From contig NZ_PHKV01000004.1 of the NCBI RefSeq assembly GCF_002846205.1, positions 1-64,000 on the forward strand: a stretch of 64,000 nt of DNA, given 5' to 3'. This DNA comes from Xanthomonas prunicola. GTDB lineage: Bacteria > Pseudomonadota > Gammaproteobacteria > Xanthomonadales > Xanthomonadaceae. A program made the position numbers and the translations under genes. Below the pieces are notes generated by a model. It searched no databases. It worked only from the letters and a program-made list of their open reading frames with translations, and was not told the origin of the DNA. This document shows, piece after piece, positions 44,539 through 53,937 of this stretch (positions are counted from its first letter, which is position 1; every line of letters starts with the position of its first letter).

Positions 44539-45564
44539 ATGCAACGCAAGGCAGCGGGATGGGGCATGGGCTTGATGCTGGTGTCGCTGTTGGCGACCGC
44601 CGGCGAGACTGTGCCACCGAAGACTGTGCCACCGAAGACTGTGCCACCGCCGGTGGTGGATCTGGAGGCGATGGTCGTGCGCGGCGTGCAGCCCGGACCG
44701 GGCTTGTGGAAGGTCAGCAAGGGCGACCACGTGTTGTGGATACTGGGCACGCAGTCGCCGCTGCCCAAACGTCTGCAATGGCAATCGACCGAAGTGGAGA
44801 CCATCATCGGCCAATCCCAACAGGTATTGATGGCGCCGACCATAGAGCTCGATGTCGGCCTGGGGTTCTTCGGCAGGCTGACGTTGTTGCCATCGGCGAT
44901 GAAGGCAATGAAGAACGAGGATGGCCGCGAACTGCGCGAGGTGCTGCCGCCCGATCTGTATGCGCGCTGGAGCGTGGCCAAAGCCCGCTATCTCGGCAGC
45001 GACCGCGGCGTCGAGCGCAAGCGCCCGATGCTGGCCGCCGGTGAGCTGTATCAGGCGGCGCTGAAGCGCTCGGGCCTGGCCCGCTCGCCAGTGATCTGGT
45101 CGGTCGTGGAGCGTGCTGCCAAGCGCGCAGGCATCAAGCCGACGTCCACGGCGCTTGACTACAAGATCGCGGACCCGCGCCAGGCGCTCAAGGAATTCCG
45201 TGCTGGTGGCATGAACGACATCGAATGTTTCCGCCGCATTCTGGTGACGGTGGAACGCGATCTGCCCACGATAGTGGAGCGTGCCAATGCCTGGTCGGTG
45301 GGCGATCTCGAGGCCTTGCGTCAGCTTCCGCGCGAAGACCCGCAGGCCGCCTGTATGAGTGCGGTGGCTAGCTCCGGTGCCGCGAAGAAGCGTGGCATCG
45401 ACGATCTGGAACGGCGCATGCGCGACCATTGGCTCACCATCGCCACCGCCGCCCTGCAACGTCATCGCAGCACCTTCGCGGTGCTGTCGATCAGCCGGCT
45501 GACCGCGCCGGATGGCTATCTGGCACGACTGCAGGCGCTGGGCTATGAGGTGGAAGCGCCTTGA
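44539..45564 (+). CDS. gumN: TraB/GumN family protein
   Basis: 341 aa with a signal peptide (GMGLMLVSLLATAGE), a short repeat of TVPPK, then the TraB/GumN domain: GLWKVSKGDHVLWILGTQSPLPKRL, RKRPMLAAGELYQAALKRSGL and, at the end, DHWLTIATAALQRHRSTFAVLSIS. Related TIKI-type domains in animals are metalloproteases, but the usual N-terminal GT.H motif reads GTQ here, so activity is doubtful. It is not required for xanthan synthesis as far as known. Confidence 0.9.
   Translation: MQRKAAGWGMGLMLVSLLATAGETVPPKTVPPKTVPPPVVDLEAMVVRGVQPGPGLWKVSKGDHVLWILGTQSPLPKRLQWQSTEVETIIGQSQQVLMAPTIELDVGLGFFGRLTLLPSAMKAMKNEDGRELREVLPPDLYARWSVAKARYLGSDRGVERKRPMLAAGELYQAALKRSGLARSPVIWSVVERAAKRAGIKPTSTALDYKIADPRQALKEFRAGGMNDIECFRRILVTVERDLPTIVERANAWSVGDLEALRQLPREDPQAACMSAVASSGAAKKRGIDDLERRMRDHWLTIATAALQRHRSTFAVLSISRLTAPDGYLARLQALGYEVEAP
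44608..44652 (+). repeat. 15-base tandem repeat inside gumN
   Basis: ACTGTGCCACCGAAG occurs twice exactly and a third time with the last codon changed, encoding TVPPK-TVPPK-TVPPP just after the signal peptide. In-frame copy-number change is possible. Confidence 0.9.
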
Positions 45565-45739
45565 GCCGGTTTCGGTAATTGCGTCTGGCGCGTCCTGCCG
45601 AGCGCGAGCACAGACGCAGGCACAGGTCGGTCGTTGCATCATGCGGCCGCTGCGCGTCGGGCACGCGTCGATGGCATGCACTCTGGGTGGGGCATTGGCA
45701 TACAAGGCGCCGGGTTAGGTCTGCCGATGCCGCCACGGT

Positions 45740-46771
45740 ATGCTGCGCGCCTTCTGTCTCGAGAGTTCCGCGTTGAACGCATTGCCGCTGCGCATTCTGG
45801 GCACCGGGTGCCATCTTCCGGCGACGGAAGTGACCTCGCACCAATTGGACGCGCGCTGGCAGTTGCCGGCGGGTACCACGTTCGTGCGTCTGGGCGTGGA
45901 AACGCGCCATTACGTGGGCGAGGGCGAGACCGCATCGTCGATGGGCGCAGCCGCGGCACAACAGGCCTTGGACAGCGCCGGTCTGGACGCCAGTCAGATC
46001 GATTGCCTGATCTCCGCCTGCAGCGTCATGGAGCAGCCGATCCCGTGCCAAGCGGTATTGATCCAACGCGCGCTCGGCCTCGGCGATTCCGGCATTCCCG
46101 CCTTCGATGTCAATGCCACCTGCCTGAGTTTTCTGGTGGCACTGGATATGGCGGCTAACGCATTGACGCTTGGCCGTTACCGACGCGTGCTGATCGTCTC
46201 CAGCGAGGTCGCATCGGCCGGACTGGATGCGGCGACGCCGGCCACGGCCGGCTTGTTCGGCGATGGCGCAGCTGCGGTGGTGGTCGGACACAGCGATGCA
46301 GAGCAAGGCTCGGCGCTGCTTTCCAGCCGCCTGGCAAGTTATGGCAGTGGCGCGGAGCTGTGCCGCATTCGCGGGGGCGGTACGCGGTATCCGCATGGCG
46401 AAGACAGTGCGCCCGATGCCTCGCGCGTGTTCTGCATGGACGGACGGCGGGCCTACCGTTTCGCCGCGCGGCATCTGCCGGCGTTCTGGGAACAGCTGCT
46501 GCACGAGGCCGGCACCACCACTGCAGCCTTGCGTTGCCTGGTCCCGCACCAGGCCTCCGGTGGCGGTCTGGATCATGTGGTGCAGACCTTGGAACTGCGC
46601 CCCGATCAGGTGGTGCGCATCCTGCAACGCACGGGTAATCAGGTCGCCGCTTCGTTGCCGCATGCGTTGCATCACGCACGTGTCGAACTCGGCCTGCAGC
46701 GCGGCGATCTGGTGGCGTTGCTCGGCACCGGCGCCGGGCTCGCCATCGGCGGCATGGTGTTGCGCTACTGA
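45740..46771 (+). CDS. gumO: 3-oxoacyl-ACP synthase III-like condensing enzyme
   Basis: A 343-aa KAS III/FabH-type thiolase fold. The likely active-site residues are Cys in FDVNATCLSFLVALDMA, His in CLVPHQASGGG and Asn in RTGNQVAASLP, so the Cys-His-Asn triad is intact. AGLFGDGAAAVVVG is the usual FabH turn. ATG 45740 is uncertain: a TTG at 45773 would begin directly at the conserved LPLRILGTGCHLP. It condenses acyl thioesters in principle; the substrate is unknown. The stop overlaps gumP (TGATG). Confidence 0.9.
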   Translation: MLRAFCLESSALNALPLRILGTGCHLPATEVTSHQLDARWQLPAGTTFVRLGVETRHYVGEGETASSMGAAAAQQALDSAGLDASQIDCLISACSVMEQPIPCQAVLIQRALGLGDSGIPAFDVNATCLSFLVALDMAANALTLGRYRRVLIVSSEVASAGLDAATPATAGLFGDGAAAVVVGHSDAEQGSALLSSRLASYGSGAELCRIRGGGTRYPHGEDSAPDASRVFCMDGRRAYRFAARHLPAFWEQLLHEAGTTTAALRCLVPHQASGGGLDHVVQTLELRPDQVVRILQRTGNQVAASLPHALHHARVELGLQRGDLVALLGTGAGLAIGGMVLRY

Positions 46772-47619
46772 TGCCGGTGCGCCTGTCGCTCGAGCTGCTG
46801 CGGGTCGGCCACTGTCGCCATTGCGAACGCATGGTGCGTGCCGATGGCCATTGGCATGCGGTGGAATTCCCGGCATTGAGCGTGTTGATCCGGCATCCGC
46901 AGCGTGGCGCGCTGCTCTACGACACCGGTTATGCCGCGCATTTTTTCCGCGCCACCGATCCCTGGCCGGAGCGTCTGTATCGCTGGACCACGCCAGTGCG
47001 CTTGCCCACCCACCAGACCCTGGGCGCACAGCTGACCAAGCGCGGCGTGGCGCTGGATGAAATTGCCTGGTGCCTGATCTCGCATTTCCATGCCGACCAT
47101 GTCGGCGGTCTGCGCGATCTGCCGAACGCCCGCTTTATCTGCCTGCGCGCGGACTATCAGCAGTTGCGCAGCTGTTCGCGCGTAGGCGGATTGCGTCGCG
47201 CCTTGCTACCGCAGTTGCTACCCGACGACTTCGACCAACGGCTGCAGTTTGCCGACCAGGCACCGCAGCGTGTGTTGAGCGGAGCTTGGCAGACGCTCGG
47301 CCCGGCCTACGATCTGTTCGCAGACGGCAGCGTGCTCGCGGTGCCGTTACCCGGGCACGTACCCGGCCAAATGGGGCTGTTGGTACGCGATCAGCACGAC
47401 CGCGAGGTGTTGTTGTGTGCGGACGCGGTATGGTCGTCGGCCACCTGGGCAACGCTGCAATGGCCGGCTTGGCCCACACGTCTGCTGATGCACGATTGGC
47501 ACGCATTCCAGCGCACCGTGCATCACTTGCACACGTTGTCGCAGGCGCATCCGGAGCTGGCGATCCTGCCGTCGCACTGTCAACCCAGCCTTGACCGTTA
47601 TCAACCGGAGTGGCGATGA
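46771..47619 (+). CDS. gumP: Metallo-beta-lactamase-fold hydrolase
   Basis: 282 aa. The metal-binding motif HFHADHVGG is followed by the later ligands in PLPGHVPGQMG, LLCADAVWS and ILPSHCQP, as in lactonase/thioesterase-type MBL enzymes. LLYDTGYAAHFF near residue 45 is typical of the N-acyl homoserine lactonase-like branch. There is no signal peptide. Its starts and stops overlap gumO and the reductase gene, so the three are probably one operon; hydrolysis of the GumO product thioester is a plausible inference. Confidence 0.88.
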   Translation: MPVRLSLELLRVGHCRHCERMVRADGHWHAVEFPALSVLIRHPQRGALLYDTGYAAHFFRATDPWPERLYRWTTPVRLPTHQTLGAQLTKRGVALDEIAWCLISHFHADHVGGLRDLPNARFICLRADYQQLRSCSRVGGLRRALLPQLLPDDFDQRLQFADQAPQRVLSGAWQTLGPAYDLFADGSVLAVPLPGHVPGQMGLLVRDQHDREVLLCADAVWSSATWATLQWPAWPTRLLMHDWHAFQRTVHHLHTLSQAHPELAILPSHCQPSLDRYQPEWR

Positions 47620-48575
47620 GTCTGCGCATTCTCGTGACCGGCGCGTCCGGCTTTGTCGGTGGTTCGTTCCTGCGGCGCTTTCAGGAACTTCCGGGTGTCG
47701 AGATTCACGGCATCGGCCGCCGCGCCAGCGATATGCCCAACTACCACCGCATCGATCTGAGCCAACCGTTTTCACTCGATTGGCGACCGGATGTGGTGAT
47801 TCATGCGGCTGCGCTGGCATCGCCGTGGGGCACGCGTGGGCAGTTCCAGCTGCACAACGTGCAAGCCACCGCCAATGTCATCGATTTTTGCAAACGCAAC
47901 GGCTGCCCACGCCTGCTGTATGTGTCGTCCAGCTCGGTGTTCTATCGCGAAGCGCATCAGTACGATCTGGACGAAGACAGCCCGATCGGTCCGGCGTTCG
48001 TCAATACATACGCAGAAACCAAATATCTTGGCGAAACCCTGCTCGATGACTACCCCGGGGAAAAGAGCGTCTTGCGCCCGCGTGCCGTGTTCGGGCCCGG
48101 CGACACGGTGCTCTTCCCGCGCGTGATCGCCGCGGCACGCAAGGGCGTGTTGCCACGGTTCGTCGGCCAGACCCAGCCGGTGATCGGTGACCTGATCTAT
48201 ATCGATGCGCTGTGCGATTACCTGTACCGCGCGGCCACCGCGCCGCAGCTGCAGCCGGCCTACAACCTCACCAATGCGCAGCCGGTGGATCTGCAGCAGC
48301 TATTGCTGGATGTGTTGACGCGCCTGCAGCTGCCGTTGCCGCAGCGCGAAGTGCGGATCAGCACCGCGCTGCGCATGGCCAGCGTGGTGGAGGCGGTGTA
48401 TCGCGTGCTGCATCTGCGTGGCGAACCGCCGATCACTCGCTTCGGCGTAGGCGTGTTCGCCTATTCCAAGACCTTCGACCCACGCCGCACGCTTGCCGAT
48501 CTCGGCCCGCCCAGTGTCAGTCTGGACGAGGGCGTGGAGGCCTTCGTGCGCTGGCAGGCAGCGCAATGGACCTGA
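47616..48575 (+). CDS. NAD(P)-dependent epimerase/reductase (extended SDR)
   Basis: 319 aa with an N-terminal Rossmann motif RILVTGASGFVGGSFLRRF, the active-site Tyr-x3-Lys in NTYAETKYLGE with a preceding Ser (LLYVSSSSVFY), and a 3-beta-hydroxysteroid dehydrogenase-like C-terminal half (RPRAVFGPGDTVLFPRVIAAA). This SDR type includes reductases of beta-keto lipids, such as OleD, as well as sugar epimerases. ATG 47616 overlaps the gumP stop by four bases. Confidence 0.87.
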   Translation: MSLRILVTGASGFVGGSFLRRFQELPGVEIHGIGRRASDMPNYHRIDLSQPFSLDWRPDVVIHAAALASPWGTRGQFQLHNVQATANVIDFCKRNGCPRLLYVSSSSVFYREAHQYDLDEDSPIGPAFVNTYAETKYLGETLLDDYPGEKSVLRPRAVFGPGDTVLFPRVIAAARKGVLPRFVGQTQPVIGDLIYIDALCDYLYRAATAPQLQPAYNLTNAQPVDLQQLLLDVLTRLQLPLPQREVRISTALRMASVVEAVYRVLHLRGEPPITRFGVGVFAYSKTFDPRRTLADLGPPSVSLDEGVEAFVRWQAAQWT

Positions 48576-49720
48576 TCGTTCCGACCCTGGCCGTGCTGTA
48601 TCTGGCCGTGCTGTTGGTCAAAACGGTGGCCGTGCTGTGGGTCATGCGTGGCGAACGCATTAGACCAGCGCCCATTGCCGTTGCAACACCGGCAGACGTG
48701 GCGATTCTGCAGCCCATTCTTGGTGGCGACGCGCATCTGCAAGAGGTGCTCACTGCCAACGTGCAGGCATTGCCGCAGGCGCACTTCATCTGGTTGCTGG
48801 ACGCAGACGATGGTCCGGGAAACGCCGCTGCCGATGCGGTGATCGCGCAGCATCCGCAGCTGCAGATCGCACGCGTGCAGGTGCCTCCGGCGCCTGCCGG
48901 CATCAATCCCAAGGCGTGGAAACTCGATTACGCATTGCCGCACATCAATGCGCCTGTCAGCCTGATTCTCGACGACGATGCGCATCTCAGCAGCCGCGCG
49001 CTATCGCAGCTGTTGTGTGATCTGACCCATGCCGATGTGGTCACCGCATTGCCGTATTACTGCGACAGCGCCACGGTGGCGGGTCGCTTGTTGGCACAGT
49101 TCGTCAATAACAATGCCGCGCTGACGTATCTGGGCTGGCTACCGTTCGCAGCGCCGTTGACCCTCAACGGCATGTGCTACGCCGTGCGTACCGAGCGACT
49201 TCGCAGCTGGGGCGGTTTTACTGCACTGCTGGAGCAGCTGACCGACGATCTGGCGTTCGCCACCCTGGTGCGCGAGCGGGGCGGGCGACTCTGGCAATCC
49301 ACCGCGCCGGTGGCGATGCGCACCGCGATACCGGATTTGCCTGCGTATGTGCGCCAGATGCATCGCTGGATGCTGTTCGCATCGATCCTGCTGCGCCGTC
49401 AGCGCCTGGGCGTGCGCAGCGCCATCGGCGTGTTGCAGGGGCTGCCGCCGGTGCTCCTGCTGGCCATGCTGATTTGCGCTTGCATGCAGTACAGCTGGCC
49501 GGCCGCACTCTCGTTGTCGATCGTCTTGCTGGTACGCGCGCTGCTGCTGTGCGGTGTGCAATGGCGCGTGTCCGGCGCAATGCGCCACTGCGTGTTGCTT
49601 TCGATCGTTGCCGAATGTCTGCAGCCGCTGCATCTGCTGCACGCAGCGCTGGTGCGCACGATTCGCTGGCGCACGCGGCGTTATCGCGTGTTGTCCAACG
49701 GGTGCTTCCGTGCGGGGTGA
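48566..49720 (+). CDS. Glycosyltransferase, GT2/GT21-like (ceramide glucosyltransferase type), membrane-bound
   Basis: 384 aa. An N-terminal membrane helix (LIVPTLAVLYLAVLLVKTVAVLW) is followed by a GT-A domain with VAILQPILGGD, DADDGPGNAAADAVI and SLILDDDAHLS (DxD-like). The QLTDDLAFATLV and RQMHRWM motifs match D...RQRRW in ceramide glucosyltransferase and hopanoid HpnI-type enzymes, followed by C-terminal helices. Lipid acceptors are typical of this branch. The start overlaps the reductase gene by 10 bases. Confidence 0.87.
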   Translation: MDLIVPTLAVLYLAVLLVKTVAVLWVMRGERIRPAPIAVATPADVAILQPILGGDAHLQEVLTANVQALPQAHFIWLLDADDGPGNAAADAVIAQHPQLQIARVQVPPAPAGINPKAWKLDYALPHINAPVSLILDDDAHLSSRALSQLLCDLTHADVVTALPYYCDSATVAGRLLAQFVNNNAALTYLGWLPFAAPLTLNGMCYAVRTERLRSWGGFTALLEQLTDDLAFATLVRERGGRLWQSTAPVAMRTAIPDLPAYVRQMHRWMLFASILLRRQRLGVRSAIGVLQGLPPVLLLAMLICACMQYSWPAALSLSIVLLVRALLLCGVQWRVSGAMRHCVLLSIVAECLQPLHLLHAALVRTIRWRTRRYRVLSNGCFRAG

Positions 49721-50309
49721 GCCAGGCCCGCTGCAGATCGCCTTCCTCACCGGACAAAGCGATCCGTCACGTTGCGCTTTGAGTGCGGAGCAGGTGGCGT
49801 TTCTGCGGCAGCTGCAGGACAAAGGCCGGCAGCTGGTGGATTGCAATTATCCGTACCGCCGCAACAGCGCGCCGCATCGGCGCACGCCGCTGTGGCGGGC
49901 CAGCGTGGCCAATGCGCGGCAGTATCTTGCGGCCCGCAACGCCCGTGTCGCAGATACCGATCGCGCGCGTGTGCATGCGTTGCTCGAACAGGCGCCGATG
50001 ACACTGCTTCTTGCCGGTAGTTGCGGGCTGCAGTTGTTGAGCGCCTTGCAGTTGCCGGATGCGCTGCGCGCACGCTTGGCCGTTTTTGCATACGGCCCGG
50101 TGTGTCATGCGCCCTCAGCGTTCGGCCAGCTGCGCGTCGTGCAAGGGCGTGGCGACTGGATCTCGCGCGCGCTGTTCGGTGGGCGGGTGGATCTGAAGCC
50201 TGCATGCGGGCACATGGCGTACCTGCGCCACGCCGAGGTGCTTGCCGATTGCCAGCGCTTTCTTACCCAACTCGAACGGGCGCGATGGGACACAACGCAT
50301 GCGGATTGA
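49710..50309 (+). CDS. Conserved protein of unknown function between two glycosyltransferases
   Basis: 199 aa from a GTG at 49710 overlapping the upstream stop; the frame is open further upstream but only inside the glycosyltransferase gene. No family is recognised. PLQIAFLTGQSDPSRCALSA at the start, TLLLAGSCGLQLLSAL in the middle and ACGHMAYLRHAEVL near the end are arranged like the strand, nucleophile turn and late His of an alpha/beta-hydrolase, but the GSCG turn lacks the canonical GxSxG, so this is only a suggestion. There are no membrane helices or signal peptide. Its 3' end overlaps the next gene. Confidence 0.7.
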   Translation: MRGEPGPLQIAFLTGQSDPSRCALSAEQVAFLRQLQDKGRQLVDCNYPYRRNSAPHRRTPLWRASVANARQYLAARNARVADTDRARVHALLEQAPMTLLLAGSCGLQLLSALQLPDALRARLAVFAYGPVCHAPSAFGQLRVVQGRGDWISRALFGGRVDLKPACGHMAYLRHAEVLADCQRFLTQLERARWDTTHAD

Positions 50310-51570
50310 TCTGATCGCACCACCGTACAGCGGCCATCTGCATCCCATCCTGGCGATTGCGCAGCAGCTTGCGGCGCAGCATGACGTGCGCGTCATCAGC
50401 ACGCCGGCCGCGCAGGCGCGCATTCGTGCGTGTGGGCTCACCGCTGACAGTGTGCTGGATGCGCAGGCCGATCACGTGCTGCTGTCCATCGCCAACCCGC
50501 CGCATGCCGTGGGCCATAACCCCTTGCGTCTGCGTCGGCAGCTACACAGCGCGCTCGGTCTGATGGCGCAGCTCGGGCAAGCGCTACAACAGCGCTGGCG
50601 CGCGCGGCGGCCCGATCTGGTGATCGTCGACTTCACCTTGCCCAGTGCAGGACTGGTCGCACAGACGATGGGTATCGCGTGGTGGACCAGCATGCCGTCG
50701 CCGTGCGTGATCGAAAACACTGACGGGCCACCGGTGTACTTCGGTGGATTGCTGCCTGCGACCACGCCGTTGCAGCGGATCTGGCATGCAGTGGCGCGCC
50801 GGCTCACGCGCGGCTTCAAACGGACCTTGCACTTCTGCTATCGGCGCCAGATGCGCGCCTGCGGGCTGCCGGCCATTTATCGCAGCGATCGCAGTGAGGC
50901 GGTGTATTCGCCGCACTGCATCCTGGCCTTGGGCGTGCCATCGTTCGAGCTAGCACAGTGTTGGCCTGCGCCAGTGCGCTTCGTCGGCCCACAACTCTGC
51001 ACGCCGCCCTGCTCGGTGAGCGCGCCCAACTTCGTCGCCGGTCGCCGGCATGTGCTGGTGACGCTGGGCACGCATCTGCAATGGGTCAAGCAGCGCATGG
51101 ATGGCGTGTTGCGTGCGCTGGCGCCGCAGTTCCCCGAGGTGATCTTTCATTTCAGCGATGGCGACACCGCAGCGCCGCTGCAGCCAGGACAGGGCAATTA
51201 TCAGCGGCTACCGTACGTGGATTACGCGCAACACTTGCAGCGCTACGCACTGGTGATTCACCACGGTGGTGCAGGCATTCTGTATGCCTGCCTGGCCGCA
51301 GGATTGCCAGCGATTGTCTACCCGCTGGATTACGACCAGTTCGACCACGCTGCTCGCCTGCAGGTGGCAGGCGCTGCCTGGTGGTTGCGCGATCTGGACG
51401 GCTTGCCGGTGCTGTTGCGCGAGGCGCTCAGCGCTGATGAGGTGCCATTGGGCGTGCGCCACTTGCAGGCCGAGCTACAGACGATCCAGTCGCAGGCGCG
51501 CATCGTGCAGTTGGTGGATGCGGTTGCGCGGACTGGCGCAGTGCCGCCGACTTCGAGCGGCACCGCGTAA
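50299..51570 (+). CDS. Glycosyltransferase, GT1/UGT-like
   Basis: A 423-aa GT-B enzyme. MRIDLIAPPYSGHLHPILAIAQQLA is the usual UGT/MGT N-terminus, and the donor-binding half has VLVTLGTHLQWVKQRM, YVDYAQHLQRYALVIHHGGAGILYACLAAGLPAI and PLDYDQFDHAARLQ, the HHGG...P...DQ pattern of macrolide and lipid glycosyltransferases. The acceptor is unknown; lipids or polyketide-like compounds are typical. It is the last gene of the gumO-to-GT1 run. ATG 50299 overlaps the preceding gene by 11 bases. Confidence 0.88.
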   Translation: MRIDLIAPPYSGHLHPILAIAQQLAAQHDVRVISTPAAQARIRACGLTADSVLDAQADHVLLSIANPPHAVGHNPLRLRRQLHSALGLMAQLGQALQQRWRARRPDLVIVDFTLPSAGLVAQTMGIAWWTSMPSPCVIENTDGPPVYFGGLLPATTPLQRIWHAVARRLTRGFKRTLHFCYRRQMRACGLPAIYRSDRSEAVYSPHCILALGVPSFELAQCWPAPVRFVGPQLCTPPCSVSAPNFVAGRRHVLVTLGTHLQWVKQRMDGVLRALAPQFPEVIFHFSDGDTAAPLQPGQGNYQRLPYVDYAQHLQRYALVIHHGGAGILYACLAAGLPAIVYPLDYDQFDHAARLQVAGAAWWLRDLDGLPVLLREALSADEVPLGVRHLQAELQTIQSQARIVQLVDAVARTGAVPPTSSGTA

Positions 51571-51592
51571 CGCGGATATCTGTCAGGCGTTC

Positions 51593-53509
51593 TCAGCCAG
51601 CCGCCGCATTCAAGGGCGGCTGGCTGGTCATGAGCTGCGGCCAGCGCTTGAGCACGGCGGCGCGAATGCCGGCTTGGTCGATACCGGCCTCTGCAAGCAG
51701 GTCTTCGCGGCTGGCATGGTGCTGGAAGCTGTCCGGCAGGCCCAGATGCAGCATCGGCAAGGTAACGGCTTCGGCATTGAGCAGTTCCGACACGCCAGAA
51801 CCAGCGCCACCGGCAACCACGTTGTCTTCGATGGTGACGAAGCCGGCGTGGGTCTTTGCCAGCTCCAGCAGCATCGCCTTGTCGAGCGGCTTGACGAAGC
51901 GCATGTTGACCACCGTCAGACCCAGTTCGCGGCCGACTGCTTCAGCCGCATCCACGGTCGCGCCGAAGCCGAGCAGGGCGATACGGGTGCCGCCGTGACG
52001 TAGCTGCGCCTTGCCGATCGGCAGGGTGGAGAGCGAGCTGTCCAATGCTGCGCCGGGGCCGGTGCCGCGTGGGTAGCGCACCGCCGCCGGGCCTTGGTAC
52101 TGCACGCCGGTGCTCAGCATCTGACGGCATTCGGCCTCATCGGCCGGCGCCATCACCACCATATGCGGCACGCAGCGCAGGAAGCTCAGGTCCAGATTGC
52201 CGGCATGGGTCGCGCCATCCGGGCCGACCACGCCGCCGCGATCGATCGCAAACAGCACATCCAACTGCTGTACTGCCACGTCGTGCACCAGCTGGTCGTA
52301 GCCGCGCTGCAGGAAGGTGGAATAGATCGCCACCACTGGCTTGGCGCCCTGGGTCGCCATGCCTGCGGCCAGCGTCACCGCATGCTGCTCCGCAATCGCC
52401 ACATCGAAATAGCGCTGCGGATATTCCTTGCTGAAACGCACCAGACCCGAGCCTTCGCGCATCGCTGGGGTGATCACCAGCAGCTTCGGATCGGCAGCGG
52501 CCATGTCGCAGACCCAGTCGCTAAACACATCGGTATAGGTCGGCTTCTTGGCGCCGGCCTTGGCGACTAGGCCCTTGCTCGGGTCGAACGGGCCGACCGC
52601 GTGATAACCGATCTGGTCGCCTTCGGCGAGCTCGTAGCCCTTGCCCTTGGTGGTGATGACATGCAGCAGCTGCGGGCCCTTGAGCGTTTGCAGGGTCTTC
52701 AGTGCACCGACCAGGCTGGGCAGGTCGTGGCCATCGATCGGGCCGGTGTAATGGAAGCCCATTTCCTCGAACAGCGTGGAGGGCACGAACATGCCTTTCC
52801 AGTGTTCTTCCCAGCGTCGCACGAAGCGCGCGGTGGGGTTGTTCTTCTTGTCGCCTAGGATCTTCTTGCCGCCTTCGCGGATGGCATTGAGCGTGCGGCT
52901 ACCGCTGGCGCGGCCCAGCATCTTGGTCAGCCCGCCCACCGCTTCGGAGATCGACATGCGGTTGTCGTTGAGGATCACCAGCAGGTTCGGTTCCGGGTCC
53001 ATGCCGCCGGCGTGGTTGAGCGCCTCGTAGACCATGCCGGCGGTCATCGCGCCGTCGCCGATGACTGCGACCACCTTGCGGTCGTCGCCATTGCGCTGCG
53101 CGGCGATGGCCATGCCGAGCGCGGCCGAGATCGAGGTCGACGAATGACCCACGCCGAAGGTGTCGTAGATGCTCTCTTCGCGCTTGGGAAACGGCGCCAC
53201 GCCGTCCTTCTGCTTGACCGTGTGGATCTGGTCGCGCCGGCCGGTGAGGATCTTGTGGGGGTAGGTCTGATGCCCGACATCCCACACCAGCTGATCGACC
53301 GGGGTCTGGTACAGGTAGTGCAGGGCGACGGTGAGCTCGATCACGCCCAGGCCGGCCGCGAAGTGCCCGCCGCTCTTTCCCACCGATTCGATCAGATAGG
53401 AACGCAGTTCTTCGGCGATCGCGGCCAGCTCGGCTTCGTCGAAGCGGCGCAGGTCGTCGGGCGTCTGGATGCGGGACAGGCGCGGATAGCGGGTGGTGTC
53501 GATCATCAT
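51593..53509 (-). CDS. dxs: 1-deoxy-D-xylulose-5-phosphate synthase
   Basis: 638 aa, the canonical length. TPP-binding motifs [20 protein letters not shown] and LNDN, the transketolase-like [19 protein letters not shown], then [18 protein letters not shown] and [15 protein letters not shown] are all diagnostic. It makes DXP from pyruvate and glyceraldehyde 3-phosphate for isoprenoids, including the undecaprenyl carrier used by the gum enzymes. The start is one of two adjacent ATG codons at 53509/53506. It is convergent with the GT1 gene, 22 bases apart. Confidence 0.97.
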   Translation of the reverse strand: MMIDTTRYPRLSRIQTPDDLRRFDEAELAAIAEELRSYLIESVGKSGGHFAAGLGVIELTVALHYLYQTPVDQLVWDVGHQTYPHKILTGRRDQIHTVKQKDGVAPFPKREESIYDTFGVGHSSTSISAALGMAIAAQRNGDDRKVVAVIGDGAMTAGMVYEALNHAGGMDPEPNLLVILNDNRMSISEAVGGLTKMLGRASGSRTLNAIREGGKKILGDKKNNPTARFVRRWEEHWKGMFVPSTLFEEMGFHYTGPIDGHDLPSLVGALKTLQTLKGPQLLHVITTKGKGYELAEGDQIGYHAVGPFDPSKGLVAKAGAKKPTYTDVFSDWVCDMAAADPKLLVITPAMREGSGLVRFSKEYPQRYFDVAIAEQHAVTLAAGMATQGAKPVVAIYSTFLQRGYDQLVHDVAVQQLDVLFAIDRGGVVGPDGATHAGNLDLSFLRCVPHMVVMAPADEAECRQMLSTGVQYQGPAAVRYPRGTGPGAALDSSLSTLPIGKAQLRHGGTRIALLGFGATVDAAEAVGRELGLTVVNMRFVKPLDKAMLLELAKTHAGFVTIEDNVVAGGAGSGVSELLNAEAVTLPMLHLGLPDSFQHHASREDLLAEAGIDQAGIRAAVLKRWPQLMTSQPPLNAAAG

Positions 53510-53937
53510 CGTGTCATTAATCTGAAGCCGTATTGTCCTCCCCATGCGAAGGCCGGGCAAGCAAACCGGTTCAGCTGTCGGCGGGAAGTGATGGGCACGC
53601 GCGCTGCCACGCCTGGGGCGCGGGGCGCTCACGAGCGCCTGCGGCAATCTGCCGCACCGGGCGATGTGCCGATTGCGGCGTGTTTGCCTGGCGCACGACT
53701 GGCCCGCGCGCGTCGGCTGGCGGAAATGCCGACGCATCAGGGAAGGCATGTGGTTGATCGCCCTTGGACGGATGTGGCGTCGTCTCGGACATGTGGCGCA
53801 TGGTGACAGGACCGACGCTTTGCGAGTGGGGCAACGGCACGTACCGTCAAGGCTCCGCCACCCGCGGATGTCGTGGTGCTATTGGAAGATTGTGCGCGCC
53901 GCTGCCAGCCAGGACCCGCGACGCGTGGCTCGCCAGC
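53510..53937. other. Gene-poor stretch between dxs and the HNH gene
   Basis: 428 bases. The only frame worth noting is a minus-strand one of 89 codons (53571-53840), Pro/Arg-rich with no recognisable domain or ribosome-binding site; I do not call it a gene. The dxs promoter must lie at its left end. Confidence 0.5.

Noticed and set aside
53571..53840. Minus-strand frame of 89 codons upstream of dxs
   Set aside because: Pro/Arg-rich composition typical of antisense frames in GC-rich DNA, no ribosome-binding site and no domain.
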